A DNA stretch of 64,000 nt from Tritrichomonas musculus (GCA_039105265.1 JAPFFF010000007.1:5704001-5768000), one strand, 5' to 3'. Positions 25,915 to 34,643 are shown, counted from the first letter of the stretch. Notes: a model not told the origin generated them from the letters alone. A program made the numbers and translations.

Positions 25915-27153
25915 ATGCCTCTTGTTAACTCAACATTAAAGGATTCATTTGACAAGCTTGAAATACCTCGTGTTGGTGGTAATATATCCTATTACAGAGA
26001 TAAATTTATTGATATGATTATTAACGGAAACTTCAGAATCAAATACATTCCGAATGCAGCTTGTCGTGATACAGCTATTGAATACTGTAAGAATTCAGTT
26101 GATAAAGACGGTAAACCAAGATATCGTTTATTACCAGAAAATGCCAAAGACCCGTTAGGAAACTCAATAACAGACTTGAACGGTGATAAAGTTGATGATG
26201 TTATTTTAATTGATAGGAACGGTCATCCTTCAATCATTAACGGATACAAGCTTGTATTTACTTCTCCTTACAAGAAAGTTTGGAAATCTGTTATTAAAAC
26301 AAAACAAGAAAGAAAAGAAATGCCGTTCAATAAATGGATTCAATCATTATTTGATAAAGATATCAAGAAAATTGATTGGGATGCTGGTCAATACAAATTA
26401 ACAAAGGGAAAAGAAATGCAAGAGCTAGAAAATTATTACGGTCCTATGGGTCTGGGAAAAGCAAGAGTCAGCAAACGTATTACACCAAGTTCTTATTGGT
26501 CATCAATCTTTTCTAAAGTCTGGAAAGTGTATTGGAATGACGAACAATTCTTTGTATTATCTCCTTTGAAGAAACTCATCAATTACCTTGCTGTATCAAA
26601 TATGTTATTTGCTTATCTCTTTGATGCTCCTTTCAAAGAACTAATTCAAGACAATAAGTTCAATGGAAAGATATTAACATATGAACAATGGTCATATTGG
26701 AAACAACAGAACAATAAAGAATATGTTTCAGTATTAGGAAAGAATGTTCAATCATATGTTGAGAAGATTATTGATAAAGCTATTGATATCACATCAGGAG
26801 AATTAAAGGCTGAACCAAGTAATTGGGGTAAACAATTTACTGAATTAATGCATTACATTGATTATGTTGTCTTTGGTGTTGGTTTCAATGTTGATGTAAG
26901 TAAGCAAGAAGGATATAACAGGTTGAAACGAAATGCAGAAGGAATTAAAGAAGCAACGCCAGAAGATATTAAGAACGTTAAAGATAATTTCATTAAACGA
27001 ATCACTGCAGCAATAGAAAGAGATATATATCCAAATTGTGGATACACAGCATTCAAAGCACAACTCAAAGAAAGTAAATTGCAGAACAAAAATAAATATG
27101 ATAATTTTGCTGTTAATCTTAAACCATTACATCAAAGAATGAATAATGAATAA
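25915..27153 (+). CDS. Unknown large protein of D, 412 aa
   Basis: Corresponds almost residue for residue to the C-terminal part of the 764-residue protein of F (58514). Near residue 80 it has ITDLNGDKVDDVILIDRNG, an EF-hand-like D-x-N-x-D-x-x-D-D loop, followed by INGYKLVF. Later parts are helical with many aromatic residues (SYWSSIFSKVWKVYWND). Possibly a virion or replication protein; family not recognised. Confidence 0.65.
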   Translation: MPLVNSTLKDSFDKLEIPRVGGNISYYRDKFIDMIINGNFRIKYIPNAACRDTAIEYCKNSVDKDGKPRYRLLPENAKDPLGNSITDLNGDKVDDVILIDRNGHPSIINGYKLVFTSPYKKVWKSVIKTKQERKEMPFNKWIQSLFDKDIKKIDWDAGQYKLTKGKEMQELENYYGPMGLGKARVSKRITPSSYWSSIFSKVWKVYWNDEQFFVLSPLKKLINYLAVSNMLFAYLFDAPFKELIQDNKFNGKILTYEQWSYWKQQNNKEYVSVLGKNVQSYVEKIIDKAIDITSGELKAEPSNWGKQFTELMHYIDYVVFGVGFNVDVSKQEGYNRLKRNAEGIKEATPEDIKNVKDNFIKRITAAIERDIYPNCGYTAFKAQLKESKLQNKNKYDNFAVNLKPLHQRMNNE

Positions 27154-28269
27154 TTAATTTAAATCAAAACCTCCATTGTTATTATTATTAGTATTATTTT
27201 TGTCATTTGGGTCTGAAACGATTCTAAAACTATAACGTTTTGTTGATTGTGGTTGTTTCTTCTGGTCTTGCTGATTATCAAGTGAAGTTGACAAGTCTTC
27301 AAAAGTATCATTATTTATGTTTTGTTGTCGTTCAGAATAATTTGATGTCTTATTAGGATTTGGTGTTTCAAAATAAAAGCCTTGTGATTGATTTTGATTT
27401 CTTACATGCCAATCGTCTTCAATTTCCATAGGTTCATAGCTTGTTGGATAATTTGGTTTTGTACTTATGGCTGATGCTGAAAAATGAACTTTGTTATCAT
27501 TTTCTTTTGATTTATGCTTTCTTGGTGGATTGGGAGTTAATGATTTAATATTTTCTGTTGTTTCATTTTCTGTTGTTTCGTTATCAGGTTTTATATTTGG
27601 TTTGAATATAGGATATTCAGTGAATATAGTATCATTTCGAAAACCTAAATGTGCAGGTTTCTTCGGTTTATAATTCGTATTTTGATTTAAATCGTTCATT
27701 GTTTGTATTCTAATATCATTGGTGTCAGAACCTGGTTCTGTGTTATCATAGAAATCAATTATCGGTATTAAGTTTGGATTATCATAAACGGTGAATGATA
27801 TATATGTTTTATTTGCATTAGGATTATAACCTGTATCAGCTGCAGTAATTATATTATTAAATGCATTCATGAATACCTCATAAGTAAAAGCGAAATTTAC
27901 TCTATTAAAATAAGCTTCACCATCATATTCTACATAATAATTTGTTATATCTTTAGGTGTGTTATCATTTAATAATACAAATACAGGTTCTTGAAATCCT
28001 GGTAGTATCTTTCGTATAAATATGTATGACGGACTATAAATTCCATCACCAATTAAATATAACATCCATGCAGGTCTAGTCGTTAATGTTGTACCTTTAT
28101 AAATACTTTGAACTTGCCTCGGAAATGTAAAAGTTGATGGGAAAATATAAATTGACCTTGATTCAGTAGTCGTAATCATAGCAAATGCAATCGGTGCTAC
28201 ACCATTAATTTTATAATTGCTCATATCAGCCAATTGATTCGGATTTAAATAAAATACATGAGAATCCAT
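27154..28269 (-). CDS. Unknown protein of D, 371 aa
   Basis: Structured N-terminal ~190 residues (MDSHVFYLNPNQLADMSNYK, PAWMLYLIGDGIYSPSYIFI, FNRVNFAFTYEVFMNAFNNI), then a polar disordered half with a Glu/Thr/Asn repeat and a run of Asn before the GGFDLN end. The F copy (57401) is almost identical. Tail-to-tail with the 412-residue gene with no gap, 12 bases from the small beta-rich gene. A structural role is possible. Confidence 0.65.
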   Translation of the reverse strand: MDSHVFYLNPNQLADMSNYKINGVAPIAFAMITTTESRSIYIFPSTFTFPRQVQSIYKGTTLTTRPAWMLYLIGDGIYSPSYIFIRKILPGFQEPVFVLLNDNTPKDITNYYVEYDGEAYFNRVNFAFTYEVFMNAFNNIITAADTGYNPNANKTYISFTVYDNPNLIPIIDFYDNTEPGSDTNDIRIQTMNDLNQNTNYKPKKPAHLGFRNDTIFTEYPIFKPNIKPDNETTENETTENIKSLTPNPPRKHKSKENDNKVHFSASAISTKPNYPTSYEPMEIEDDWHVRNQNQSQGFYFETPNPNKTSNYSERQQNINNDTFEDLSTSLDNQQDQKKQPQSTKRYSFRIVSDPNDKNNTNNNNNGGFDLN

Positions 28270-28281
28270 TTTGAATAGTCA

Positions 28282-28662
28282 TTAATAAATCAAAAGACAA
28301 CTGAATATAAATGATTCAGGTTCAATAACGTTTCCTTTCATATCTGTAAACCATAAATGATACTCTTTTTTTGTATTGTTCAGACATTCATATTTACGAT
28401 ATTTCGTTTGTCGTCTGTTAGCAAGCATAATGAAATGGTCGCAGAAAGGCATGAATTCAACAATATCTGAATGAACCATCAAATCACCAACAATATGTTG
28501 ATTGACAACAGCACCACAATACTGAACAACAATGTACTTCTTGTTGCGACTATAAACGAAATCATCAGGAAGATTAAAATCTTTTGTTTGTGTGTGATAG
28601 TATCGTTTTGTGATTGGCAACTTCGTTGACTCAAGCTTTGCTTGTGATTGTTTAGCTTTCAT
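28282..28662 (-). CDS. Beta-rich small protein, 126 aa (D)
   Basis: Same family as 16657 and 57038. Compared with the F copy it has ten extra residues after MKAKQ, read from a 30-bp piece made of two small palindromes (28618-28647). Core blocks KNKKYIVVQYCGAVV, GDLMVHSDIV and MLANRRQTKYRKYE are kept. Overlaps the integrase end by 11 bases. Confidence 0.7.
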   Translation of the reverse strand: MKAKQSQAKLESTKLPITKRYYHTQTKDFNLPDDFVYSRNKKYIVVQYCGAVVNQHIVGDLMVHSDIVEFMPFCDHFIMLANRRQTKYRKYECLNNTKKEYHLWFTDMKGNVIEPESFIFSCLLIY

Positions 28663-29731
28663 TTTGCGTTTTATAAGTCAAAAAGAATACTTTATAATCA
28701 TCATTCAAAGCATCTATTGACGAACAAACATATTTTGTGTACATGATTGGAACTGTTATTATTGTTTTGTTCTTCAGTGTTTTGTTAGTTTGACGCAAAG
28801 GATTTAATGGTTTACATTTAACGTTTCCAGACTCATAACAAATGAATTCAGCAAGTTCATTAAATACTCTTCTTCGCTTTTCATGTTTCTTTTCTGTTTT
28901 TCCGTAATCGGTGTGAATGAGTATTATATTTTTGGGCTTGTATGACAGAAGACCTTTAAATCGTTGTTTTTGTTGAATCTCTTTCAATTGCATTGATTTG
29001 GCTCTTATGTATTCCCATTCAAAGTCGCGGTCGTCTTGCATCTGTTGAGGTGTTAGATAAATGTATTTTGATTGTCGTTTGTCAAGGTATTCATCAACAT
29101 CTTCGTCAAATGATGTGTATAAAGGATTCAATAAACGAAGAGATGAATGAGGTGTGTTATTGTACCATTCAACCGTTTGTTGTATCAATACATTGTTTGT
29201 CATTCGTTGTTGTGATTCACCGAAAGCATTTCGTAATGTTCTGATTACGGCATCAACACATTTATGTGCATTTGTGAAAGGTGAATCATCAATGATTAAC
29301 TTTATTTTGTTTGGTGCTTTGAATTTAATTGTGTGTTTGTCTAATTGATATCTTTGCTCTTCACCGTTGCAATAACTTTTGAATGCATTTGATATAAAAG
29401 CCTTTTCACCATCACATTTAATTGTTTCAATTCTGATATTCCTTTTATTGACTAGTTTATCAATTACTTTGATTACATAAAACACAGATTTGTAATCAAT
29501 TGGTTCAACAATTAAGTATTTGGTGTTTACATTGATAAGAACAAGATAAGCTTTGTTTAACGCAAACATTATATCCATTTCCCAACAATGAGGCTCAAAT
29601 GAGAAGTCAGGTTTTGATAGTTTCTTTACTGTTTTCAATTGGTAATCCTTAATATAGGGCTCAGTTTTAATGTTTGTGTCTTTGATGTACTTGTATTTAG
29701 ATTTGAAAGGATAGTTGATTGATTCATTCAT
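28652..29731 (-). CDS. Maverick integrase, D/F type
   Basis: 359 residues. Core: HCWEMDIMFALNKAYLVLIN (first Asp), IKCDGEKAF (second Asp), HKCVDAVIRTLRNAFG (third acidic residue), then VEWYNNTPHSSLRLLNPLY. C-terminal block NIILIHTDYGKTEKKHEKRR and FNELAEFICYESGNVKC parallels the C-type integrase. Differs from the F copy at a few positions only. Expected to insert D by its AGTAGT ends. Confidence 0.87.
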   Translation of the reverse strand: MNESINYPFKSKYKYIKDTNIKTEPYIKDYQLKTVKKLSKPDFSFEPHCWEMDIMFALNKAYLVLINVNTKYLIVEPIDYKSVFYVIKVIDKLVNKRNIRIETIKCDGEKAFISNAFKSYCNGEEQRYQLDKHTIKFKAPNKIKLIIDDSPFTNAHKCVDAVIRTLRNAFGESQQRMTNNVLIQQTVEWYNNTPHSSLRLLNPLYTSFDEDVDEYLDKRQSKYIYLTPQQMQDDRDFEWEYIRAKSMQLKEIQQKQRFKGLLSYKPKNIILIHTDYGKTEKKHEKRRRVFNELAEFICYESGNVKCKPLNPLRQTNKTLKNKTIITVPIMYTKYVCSSIDALNDDYKVFFLTYKTQNES

Positions 29732-29789
29732 TTGAATCGCAAAAATAAAGATATTATTTATTGACGATTATTTAATGAAATCAATTCAT

Positions 29790-30362
29790 TTATTCAACTT
29801 CATATAATTTCTTGAATTTGTTTATATAAATTCGAACTCGTTTTCCTTCTGTATTCATTAGATTAACGTAATAAGCGTTTCTTTTTGCTTCATTAATATG
29901 TAATATTCGATAACTTAATCCATTGTAATAATAAAATTTGTTTTCATGATAGAAATAATTTTCGAATTGATATTGGTTGTATTCATTAATGATTGTTGCT
30001 TCATCTGATATTTCATCAACATATTCGTAAATGACTCCTTTACTTGAGCCTTTATTCATTTGATTTGTGCTTTGAGTGCACCAAAAAAGGTTTTCAATAT
30101 GATTATCAGTTCTTATTCTGTTTTTATGGTCGATTTGTGTTTTGTGTTCAGGGTCATCATTCGGAATAAATTGAAGAGCAATTATTCGATGTTTGAAGAA
30201 ATCTTTGTCATTCAAATGTACTTTTACATATCCTTTTGAACTAATAAATTCACTAACTTCATAATGATTGTCTTTACGTCTAATTGTAAATGGATAAACA
30301 GACAATATTTCATAATCATCAAAGTCTTTTAATTGTACAAACTCGGCTGCTTGTTCAGTCAT
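29790..30362 (-). CDS. HNH endonuclease, homing type, 190 aa
   Basis: NUMOD4-like start (DDYEILSVYPFTIRRKDNHY), KVHLNDKDFFKHRIIALQFI, HNH core QIDHKNRIRTDNHIENLFW, then an extra C-terminal 80 residues not in the B copies (HINEAKRNAYYVNLMNTEGK). Sits between integrase and capsid genes where F has only about 60 bp; see the insert feature. A guest gene. Confidence 0.85.
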   Translation of the reverse strand: MTEQAAEFVQLKDFDDYEILSVYPFTIRRKDNHYEVSEFISSKGYVKVHLNDKDFFKHRIIALQFIPNDDPEHKTQIDHKNRIRTDNHIENLFWCTQSTNQMNKGSSKGVIYEYVDEISDEATIINEYNQYQFENYFYHENKFYYYNGLSYRILHINEAKRNAYYVNLMNTEGKRVRIYINKFKKLYEVE

Positions 30363-30429
30363 TTATGAAACAAAAATAAAAAATCAATTTAAAAACTTAA
30401 TCATTAAATTAAATCATTATTTTTATTCA
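29797..30429. mobile_element. HNH gene insert (633 bp) flanked by TTATTCA
   Basis: In F the capsid-integrase spacer reads (on its other strand) through ATTTATTCATTTGCTTGG without interruption. In D the same spacer is split after TTATTCA (29790-29796) and resumes after a second TTATTCA (30423-30429). The inserted 633 bp contain essentially only the HNH gene. The 7-bp repeat may be a target duplication or a micro-homology. Confidence 0.7.
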
Positions 30430-32495
30430 TTTGCTTGGCTTCCTTTTGGTGATTCGTCGTCATGATATTCCAAACCGTCAAGTGATAGTTTGAAATAAGT
30501 ATCACGAGTGATGAATAATTGTGTTGGGGGTGGTCTGGTGATGGTTCCATCTGGCTCAACAACATTGTAATATGTATCATCAGCTCCTGTATAGATAGGC
30601 ATTCCATTGACTTGTATCTGAACGTTTCCAAAACCTCCATCAAGTCCGTCATAACAATATCCTGCACTTGCTCGTTCTGTTTGAATGTTGAATACAAATG
30701 ATGTTGCATCACTAATTGTATTCTTGTATCTCTTTCCGTTCGCGTCATTCTTTGGCATTGTCATTGAGTCTTCAAATTCCTTTGTGCATGAAAGAGTGAT
30801 TGCATCTAAATCACCAGCCGTTAATTGATTTTCAAAGAATCGTGCACCAATAGTTGAAACGTTTTCGTCTGGGAAGTTCTTTCCACCAATATTCAAGAAA
30901 CAGTTTTGATAAACTGGATTTTCAAAGACAGTTAAATCATTATGATGCTTTGGAAACATGATTGATAAATTAGTTGCATTGATTAATGGAATATTCAATG
31001 TTGACTTGATTCCGTTAGCTGCTGGAGCGATTGGGAAAGCATGATAATCAACTTTCTGTGAAGGAATGATTAAACCTTGTCTTAAAATGTCTTCAATTCC
31101 TTGTCTTGTAGCTTCACAAACACCAAAGCCTTGCATATTAGATTTACAAGCTGTGATTGTCATTCGATTAACAGTTAATGTTGCTGTTTGAGCAGAATAA
31201 GTTTCTTTCAATAATTGAGCTCTTGCATCATGATATTCATTAACAACTCTGAGAGCTGATTTTGCAACTGTTTTCTCAATTTGCCAAACATAATACTTTC
31301 CGTCGTTGTGTGTCAATGGTGGCTTTGTGTAATCTGGATTTGCTAAACAAATCTCTTCATCAGTTGCTGTTGGTTTGAGGTCTAATTTTGCGAACTCTTC
31401 TGCTGTATAACTGAAATACATTGAAAGGTCTGTTGCAATATCATCATAAGTATATGAACCATCAGATCCAAAGTTATATTGCTCACCAATTCTATAAGTG
31501 AGTTTATATTTGATTGGTGCAGGTGTTGGTTCAGGTGATGGTGATGGTTCTGGTTTATCTTCTTCTTCTGGTGATGGGTCAGGTGTTGGTGATGGTGGTA
31601 CAGGTGTTGGTGATGGTGATGGGTCTGGTGACGGAGTTCCTGGACCTGGTATCACAGCTTGATTACCGATTTGTGTGAATTGATGACGAAGATGTCCACG
31701 GGCTTTGATTTCCTTTAATCTATCTAATTCATCCATAGATATTGAATCATTATCTTCAAGAAATACTTTCGCTTCTGCAACTGTGTAAGGGTCTAATACT
31801 GCCCAAACAAGACCAGCGGGACTAACTTGAAAACGAATTGATAAATCACCAATGATTCCGTTAGGGAATAAATCAAATGCTTGTAAAGCAAGCAAATCAT
31901 CAAAAGGAACATTCAAATCAAATTCGACTTCGCTTCTTCCTGTGTTCTTAAATGAATTCAAATTAACATAAGCTCCTGCATGTGTCTGTGAATAGTTGCT
32001 AATGTTTTCCCACAATGAATGAACAAATCTGCGGCGTTTCTTCTCGGCTTCTGGTTTAACTGATGAATACAAGAAGCCTTCACGAATGCATTCATTCTGT
32101 TGGTATCCGACATTGACATTATTATGAAGAATCTCTAACCTGTCAAACAACTGATTTGAAGATTTGAAACCAACAAACAGTTTATACAAGTTGTTTGGGT
32201 CATCAATGGCGTTTAATTTACTCATATCTGTGTTCAATGATAAATCCAATTTAACATGAAATGTCAAGAAACCTTTATCAATATCACTTACGAAATGGTC
32301 AGGATGTGTTAAACTGATTTGCGAATATTGACCAGCTGTAAACGGAGCAGGTTGGTCATGACAGTCAACTGTTCTGAATGAAAATGAACGTGTACCGTCA
32401 TTGACATTAATCATGTTTCTCATCTCTTCAAATGCATGAAGAACGTTTCCTGTTTCAGTGCGAAGATTATGGGCTCTCTCGTTTCGATATAACAT
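30423..32495 (-). CDS. Major capsid protein of D
   Basis: 690 residues, very close to F (53835) and related to C and A. Conserved FRTVDCHDQPAPFTAGQYSQ, LFPNGIIGDLSIRFQ and FPDENVSTIGARFFENQ. The Pro-rich linker (about residues 283-330) combines SPSPTP and an acidic PEEEDKPEP segment and differs slightly in repeat number from F. Divergent from the 84-residue gene. Confidence 0.9.
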   Translation of the reverse strand: MLYRNERAHNLRTETGNVLHAFEEMRNMINVNDGTRSFSFRTVDCHDQPAPFTAGQYSQISLTHPDHFVSDIDKGFLTFHVKLDLSLNTDMSKLNAIDDPNNLYKLFVGFKSSNQLFDRLEILHNNVNVGYQQNECIREGFLYSSVKPEAEKKRRRFVHSLWENISNYSQTHAGAYVNLNSFKNTGRSEVEFDLNVPFDDLLALQAFDLFPNGIIGDLSIRFQVSPAGLVWAVLDPYTVAEAKVFLEDNDSISMDELDRLKEIKARGHLRHQFTQIGNQAVIPGPGTPSPDPSPSPTPVPPSPTPDPSPEEEDKPEPSPSPEPTPAPIKYKLTYRIGEQYNFGSDGSYTYDDIATDLSMYFSYTAEEFAKLDLKPTATDEEICLANPDYTKPPLTHNDGKYYVWQIEKTVAKSALRVVNEYHDARAQLLKETYSAQTATLTVNRMTITACKSNMQGFGVCEATRQGIEDILRQGLIIPSQKVDYHAFPIAPAANGIKSTLNIPLINATNLSIMFPKHHNDLTVFENPVYQNCFLNIGGKNFPDENVSTIGARFFENQLTAGDLDAITLSCTKEFEDSMTMPKNDANGKRYKNTISDATSFVFNIQTERASAGYCYDGLDGGFGNVQIQVNGMPIYTGADDTYYNVVEPDGTITRPPPTQLFITRDTYFKLSLDGLEYHDDESPKGSQANE

Positions 32496-32521
32496 TTATG
32501 ATTGAATAAAAAGGAAATAAA

Positions 32522-32537
32522 TCACTTTTATCATTAA
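32522..32537 (+). promoter_or_regulatory. Two Inr-like motifs before 32545
   Basis: TCACTTT (32522-32528) fits TCAYTWY exactly; TCATTAA (32531-32537) fits six of seven bases. Both lie within 25 bases of the ATG at 32545, in the short divergent spacer with the capsid gene. The F copy keeps the region. Confidence 0.4.
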
Positions 32538-32544
32538 TTAAATT

Positions 32545-32799
32545 ATGGGCGTAGGTATATTCAACAAAATCAAGAACGCATTTAAATCAATTGGCGGTAA
32601 AGTTAAATCATTTGCTCAGAAAGCAGTTAAAGCAATTCCAAAAGTTGTTGATGTTGGAAAGCAAATCGTTGACAGAGTTAAACCGATTACACAATTCATT
32701 CCTGGTGTTGGTCAGGTAGTAGACGCAATTGATACAGGTTTAAATGTTGCTGACAGAGTTGGGAGATTTGGTAAATCAATATTGAATGAAGTTAAATGA
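32545..32799 (+). CDS. Cationic amphipathic protein, 84 aa (D)
   Basis: MGVGIFNKIKNAFKSIGGKV, KSFAQKAVKAIPKVVDVGKQ, then TQFIPGVGQVVDAIDTGLNV. Same length and layout as 20638 and 53531. Confidence 0.7.
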   Translation: MGVGIFNKIKNAFKSIGGKVKSFAQKAVKAIPKVVDVGKQIVDRVKPITQFIPGVGQVVDAIDTGLNVADRVGRFGKSILNEVK

Positions 32800-32835
32800 A
32801 AAACAATGAATTATAATGATTTAATATAATTATAA

Positions 32836-33312
32836 ATGAATGAAAACATTAATGAACTTAAAGTTATAAATGAAACCATTAATGAATCAAAAGTGTTTAA
32901 ATCAGTTGAAGAGTTCAATTTGTTCTATCAAAAGAATATCGAGCAAATGAAATCACAAACGACTAACTATTTGAACAAGATTTATAAAATCATCACTAAT
33001 GACGGCAATGAATACAGAATCACTAAACGCAATTGCACAGACGGTAAACGATGTGGTGGCGACATTTATTTGAAGAAAGTTGGGAACACAATCACTAAAA
33101 CACTTGAAAACGACAACATCAAAGCTGATATATCACTAATGAAAGAATCATTAAATGAATTCACTGAACAAATCAATCAATTAAACAACAAAAATAAAAT
33201 ACTTGAAGAACATATCAATAAGCTTTCAAATGTTGTTGATCAACAATCAAAAGTCATTAATGAATATGTATTAAATGTTGTTGCTCCTGACAACCACCGA
33301 ATGATTAAGTGA
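32836..33312 (+). CDS. Protein with N-terminal domain and coiled coil, 158 aa (D)
   Basis: FKSVEEFNLFYQKN, YKIITNDGNEYRITKRNC, CGGDIYLKKV, then heptads (LNEFTEQINQLNNKNKILEE). Its last 42 bases overlap the end of the convergent 77-residue gene, so both strands code there. Confidence 0.65.
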   Translation: MNENINELKVINETINESKVFKSVEEFNLFYQKNIEQMKSQTTNYLNKIYKIITNDGNEYRITKRNCTDGKRCGGDIYLKKVGNTITKTLENDNIKADISLMKESLNEFTEQINQLNNKNKILEEHINKLSNVVDQQSKVINEYVLNVVAPDNHRMIK

Positions 33313-33504
33313 ATCATGATGATTTAATGATTTAGTCGTTTTTGGTGGAGGTTCATGAAATACATTACCTTTTTCTTTATAACATTTCACTGTCGGAGCT
33401 GAGTTTATTTTTGTTCTCTTCTTTTGCATCGTTAATTGTAATCTATCAAAATAGTTTTTGTGTTTATCATCATGAACGGTTCTCATTTGATTAATAGCAG
33501 ACAT
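33271..33504 (-). CDS. Small basic protein, 77 aa (D)
   Basis: MSAINQMRTVHDDKHKNYFD, KKRTKINSAPTVKCYKEKGN, then LNHHDSLNHSVVVRSNNI. Near-identical to F (52826). Overlaps the 158-residue gene end. Confidence 0.6.
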   Translation of the reverse strand: MSAINQMRTVHDDKHKNYFDRLQLTMQKKRTKINSAPTVKCYKEKGNVFHEPPPKTTKSLNHHDSLNHSVVVRSNNI

Positions 33505-33518
33505 TTAATTGTTATTAA

Positions 33519-33746
33519 ATGAGTGAACTAACAGAATACAAGAAAGAAATACCAGAATTAAAACGTATCAAACGAGGATTGAAAGAAAAGTGTTATGATT
33601 ACAAACAATGTCTCAACAATATCAAATCAGGAATGCTAGGCTCTGACGGTCTTGCCGTTCGTGAGTCTCTTATCGAAGACATCAACAGCCTCAAAAATAA
33701 AGTTCATCAACTTGAGAATGAATTAAATGAATTGTCTAATAAATGA
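33519..33746 (+). CDS. Coiled-coil protein, 75 aa (D)
   Basis: MSELTEYKKEIPELKRIKRG, GMLGSDGLAVRESLIEDINS and a heptad tail ending NELSNK. Its last part lies in the right TIR and overlaps the end of the TIR gene by 11 bases. Confidence 0.7.
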   Translation: MSELTEYKKEIPELKRIKRGLKEKCYDYKQCLNNIKSGMLGSDGLAVRESLIEDINSLKNKVHQLENELNELSNK

Positions 33747-34136
33747 GTTCTTCAAGTTCAGCTATTAATTGTTCAGGACCGTTGAATTTCTTTAGTTGAT
33801 TAATAAAGTGATTTATCTCTTTTAGTACTTCATCTATGACATTATCATTATCGTAGAGGTATTTTAATGCTGGTCTCCATCCTTTTAGCTTTTTGTTGAT
33901 TCTATTAATGAGGGTGTTTAATTGTTCGGCTTGGTTTGACATTATAAATTGCTGATAAAAAAATAAAAAATTTTTGAAAGTTCTATTTTTCGTTGTTGTT
34001 ATTTTTGTAAAGTTCAAAGATGTAAATTCAAAAGTAGCGACCGTTAACTTTAAAATTTATCTCCCCTCAATGTAGCAACCGTCAATCTGAAACATCAAAT
34101 TTATCTCCCCTGCTCAGCTGGTCCACTATCACTACT
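33693..34136 (-). repeat. Right terminal inverted repeat of D (444 bp)
   Basis: Reverse complement of 22160-22603, ending GTCCACTATCACTACT. Holds the second copy of the 68-residue gene and the end of the 75-residue gene. Confidence 0.88.
33736..33942 (-). CDS. TIR-encoded protein, 68 aa (right copy)
   Basis: Identical to the protein at 22354-22560, as expected for a gene inside an inverted repeat. Confidence 0.7.
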   Translation of the reverse strand: MSNQAEQLNTLINRINKKLKGWRPALKYLYDNDNVIDEVLKEINHFINQLKKFNGPEQLIAELEELIY

Positions 34137-34142
34137 CTCGTC
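34137..34142. repeat. Target site duplication of D, right
   Basis: CTCGTC directly after the ATCACTACT end of D. Confidence 0.9.
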
Positions 34143-34633
34143 CGAGCGCAGGCACTGAAAGTGCTTATCCAAACGTTCAATCATTAAATACTCAATCTCA
34201 AACAAGGGATGTAAATTTTACTATACCGGAGGAGAATTCTCAATATCAATTTCAACCTCAAACAAGCAATATTGTCCGAGACCGTGGAATTGCAGATTTG
34301 GGAAATGAGATTGAAGACTTAACAGTCAAGAACAAATTTTTAGAAACACTTCTTTCAATTTATGAATTGAATCCACTTCGTGTAAATAATTACTTGGTTT
34401 GTCACTCAAATTCATTGATGGAATTAATTAAAATACTAACACATGCTGATAAAGTTGAACTTATTATTGATGAAGATTCTGGATGTACGGGATGTGTATC
34501 GAAGAATAAATATTTAGAAATCCAACGAATTCTTGTCACAAAAGATGGTAAATCAAATGATTTGAAATATGGTTACAATGATGTTTATGCACAACTTGTT
34601 CGATATGGAATTTCACTTAAATTATGCATTTAA
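34143..34633 (+). pseudogene. ARILSS-family gene of C, part beyond D
   Basis: Contains the family's C-terminal domain: KNKFLETLLSIYELNPLRV, CTGCVSKNKYL, LKYGYNDVYAQLVRYGISL. Near the D junction a palindrome GCACTGAAAGTGC (34152-34164) is present. The gene is split by D and treated as a fossil. Confidence 0.7.
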
Positions 34634-34643
34634 AATTATTCAA

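Larger units (their letters stand above)
22160..34136. mobile_element. Maverick D, complete with TIRs and TSD, no polymerase gene
   Basis: 11,977 bp bounded by 444-bp inverted repeats starting AGTAGTGATAGTGGACC and flanked by CTCGTC. Gene content: integrase, capsid, ATPase, ARILSS, one-TM, small virion-like proteins, an HNH gene and several unknowns. No polymerase motifs (DxxSLYPS, DTD) are present in any frame given to me. TIRs look identical by eye, so the insertion is recent. It looks nearly whole, with about one break. Inserted in the ARILSS gene of C. Confidence 0.88.

Noticed and set aside
30404-30748. 114-residue frame inside the D capsid gene
   Set aside because: Alternate-frame shadow; the F capsid shows the same shadow only because the coding sequence is nearly identical.
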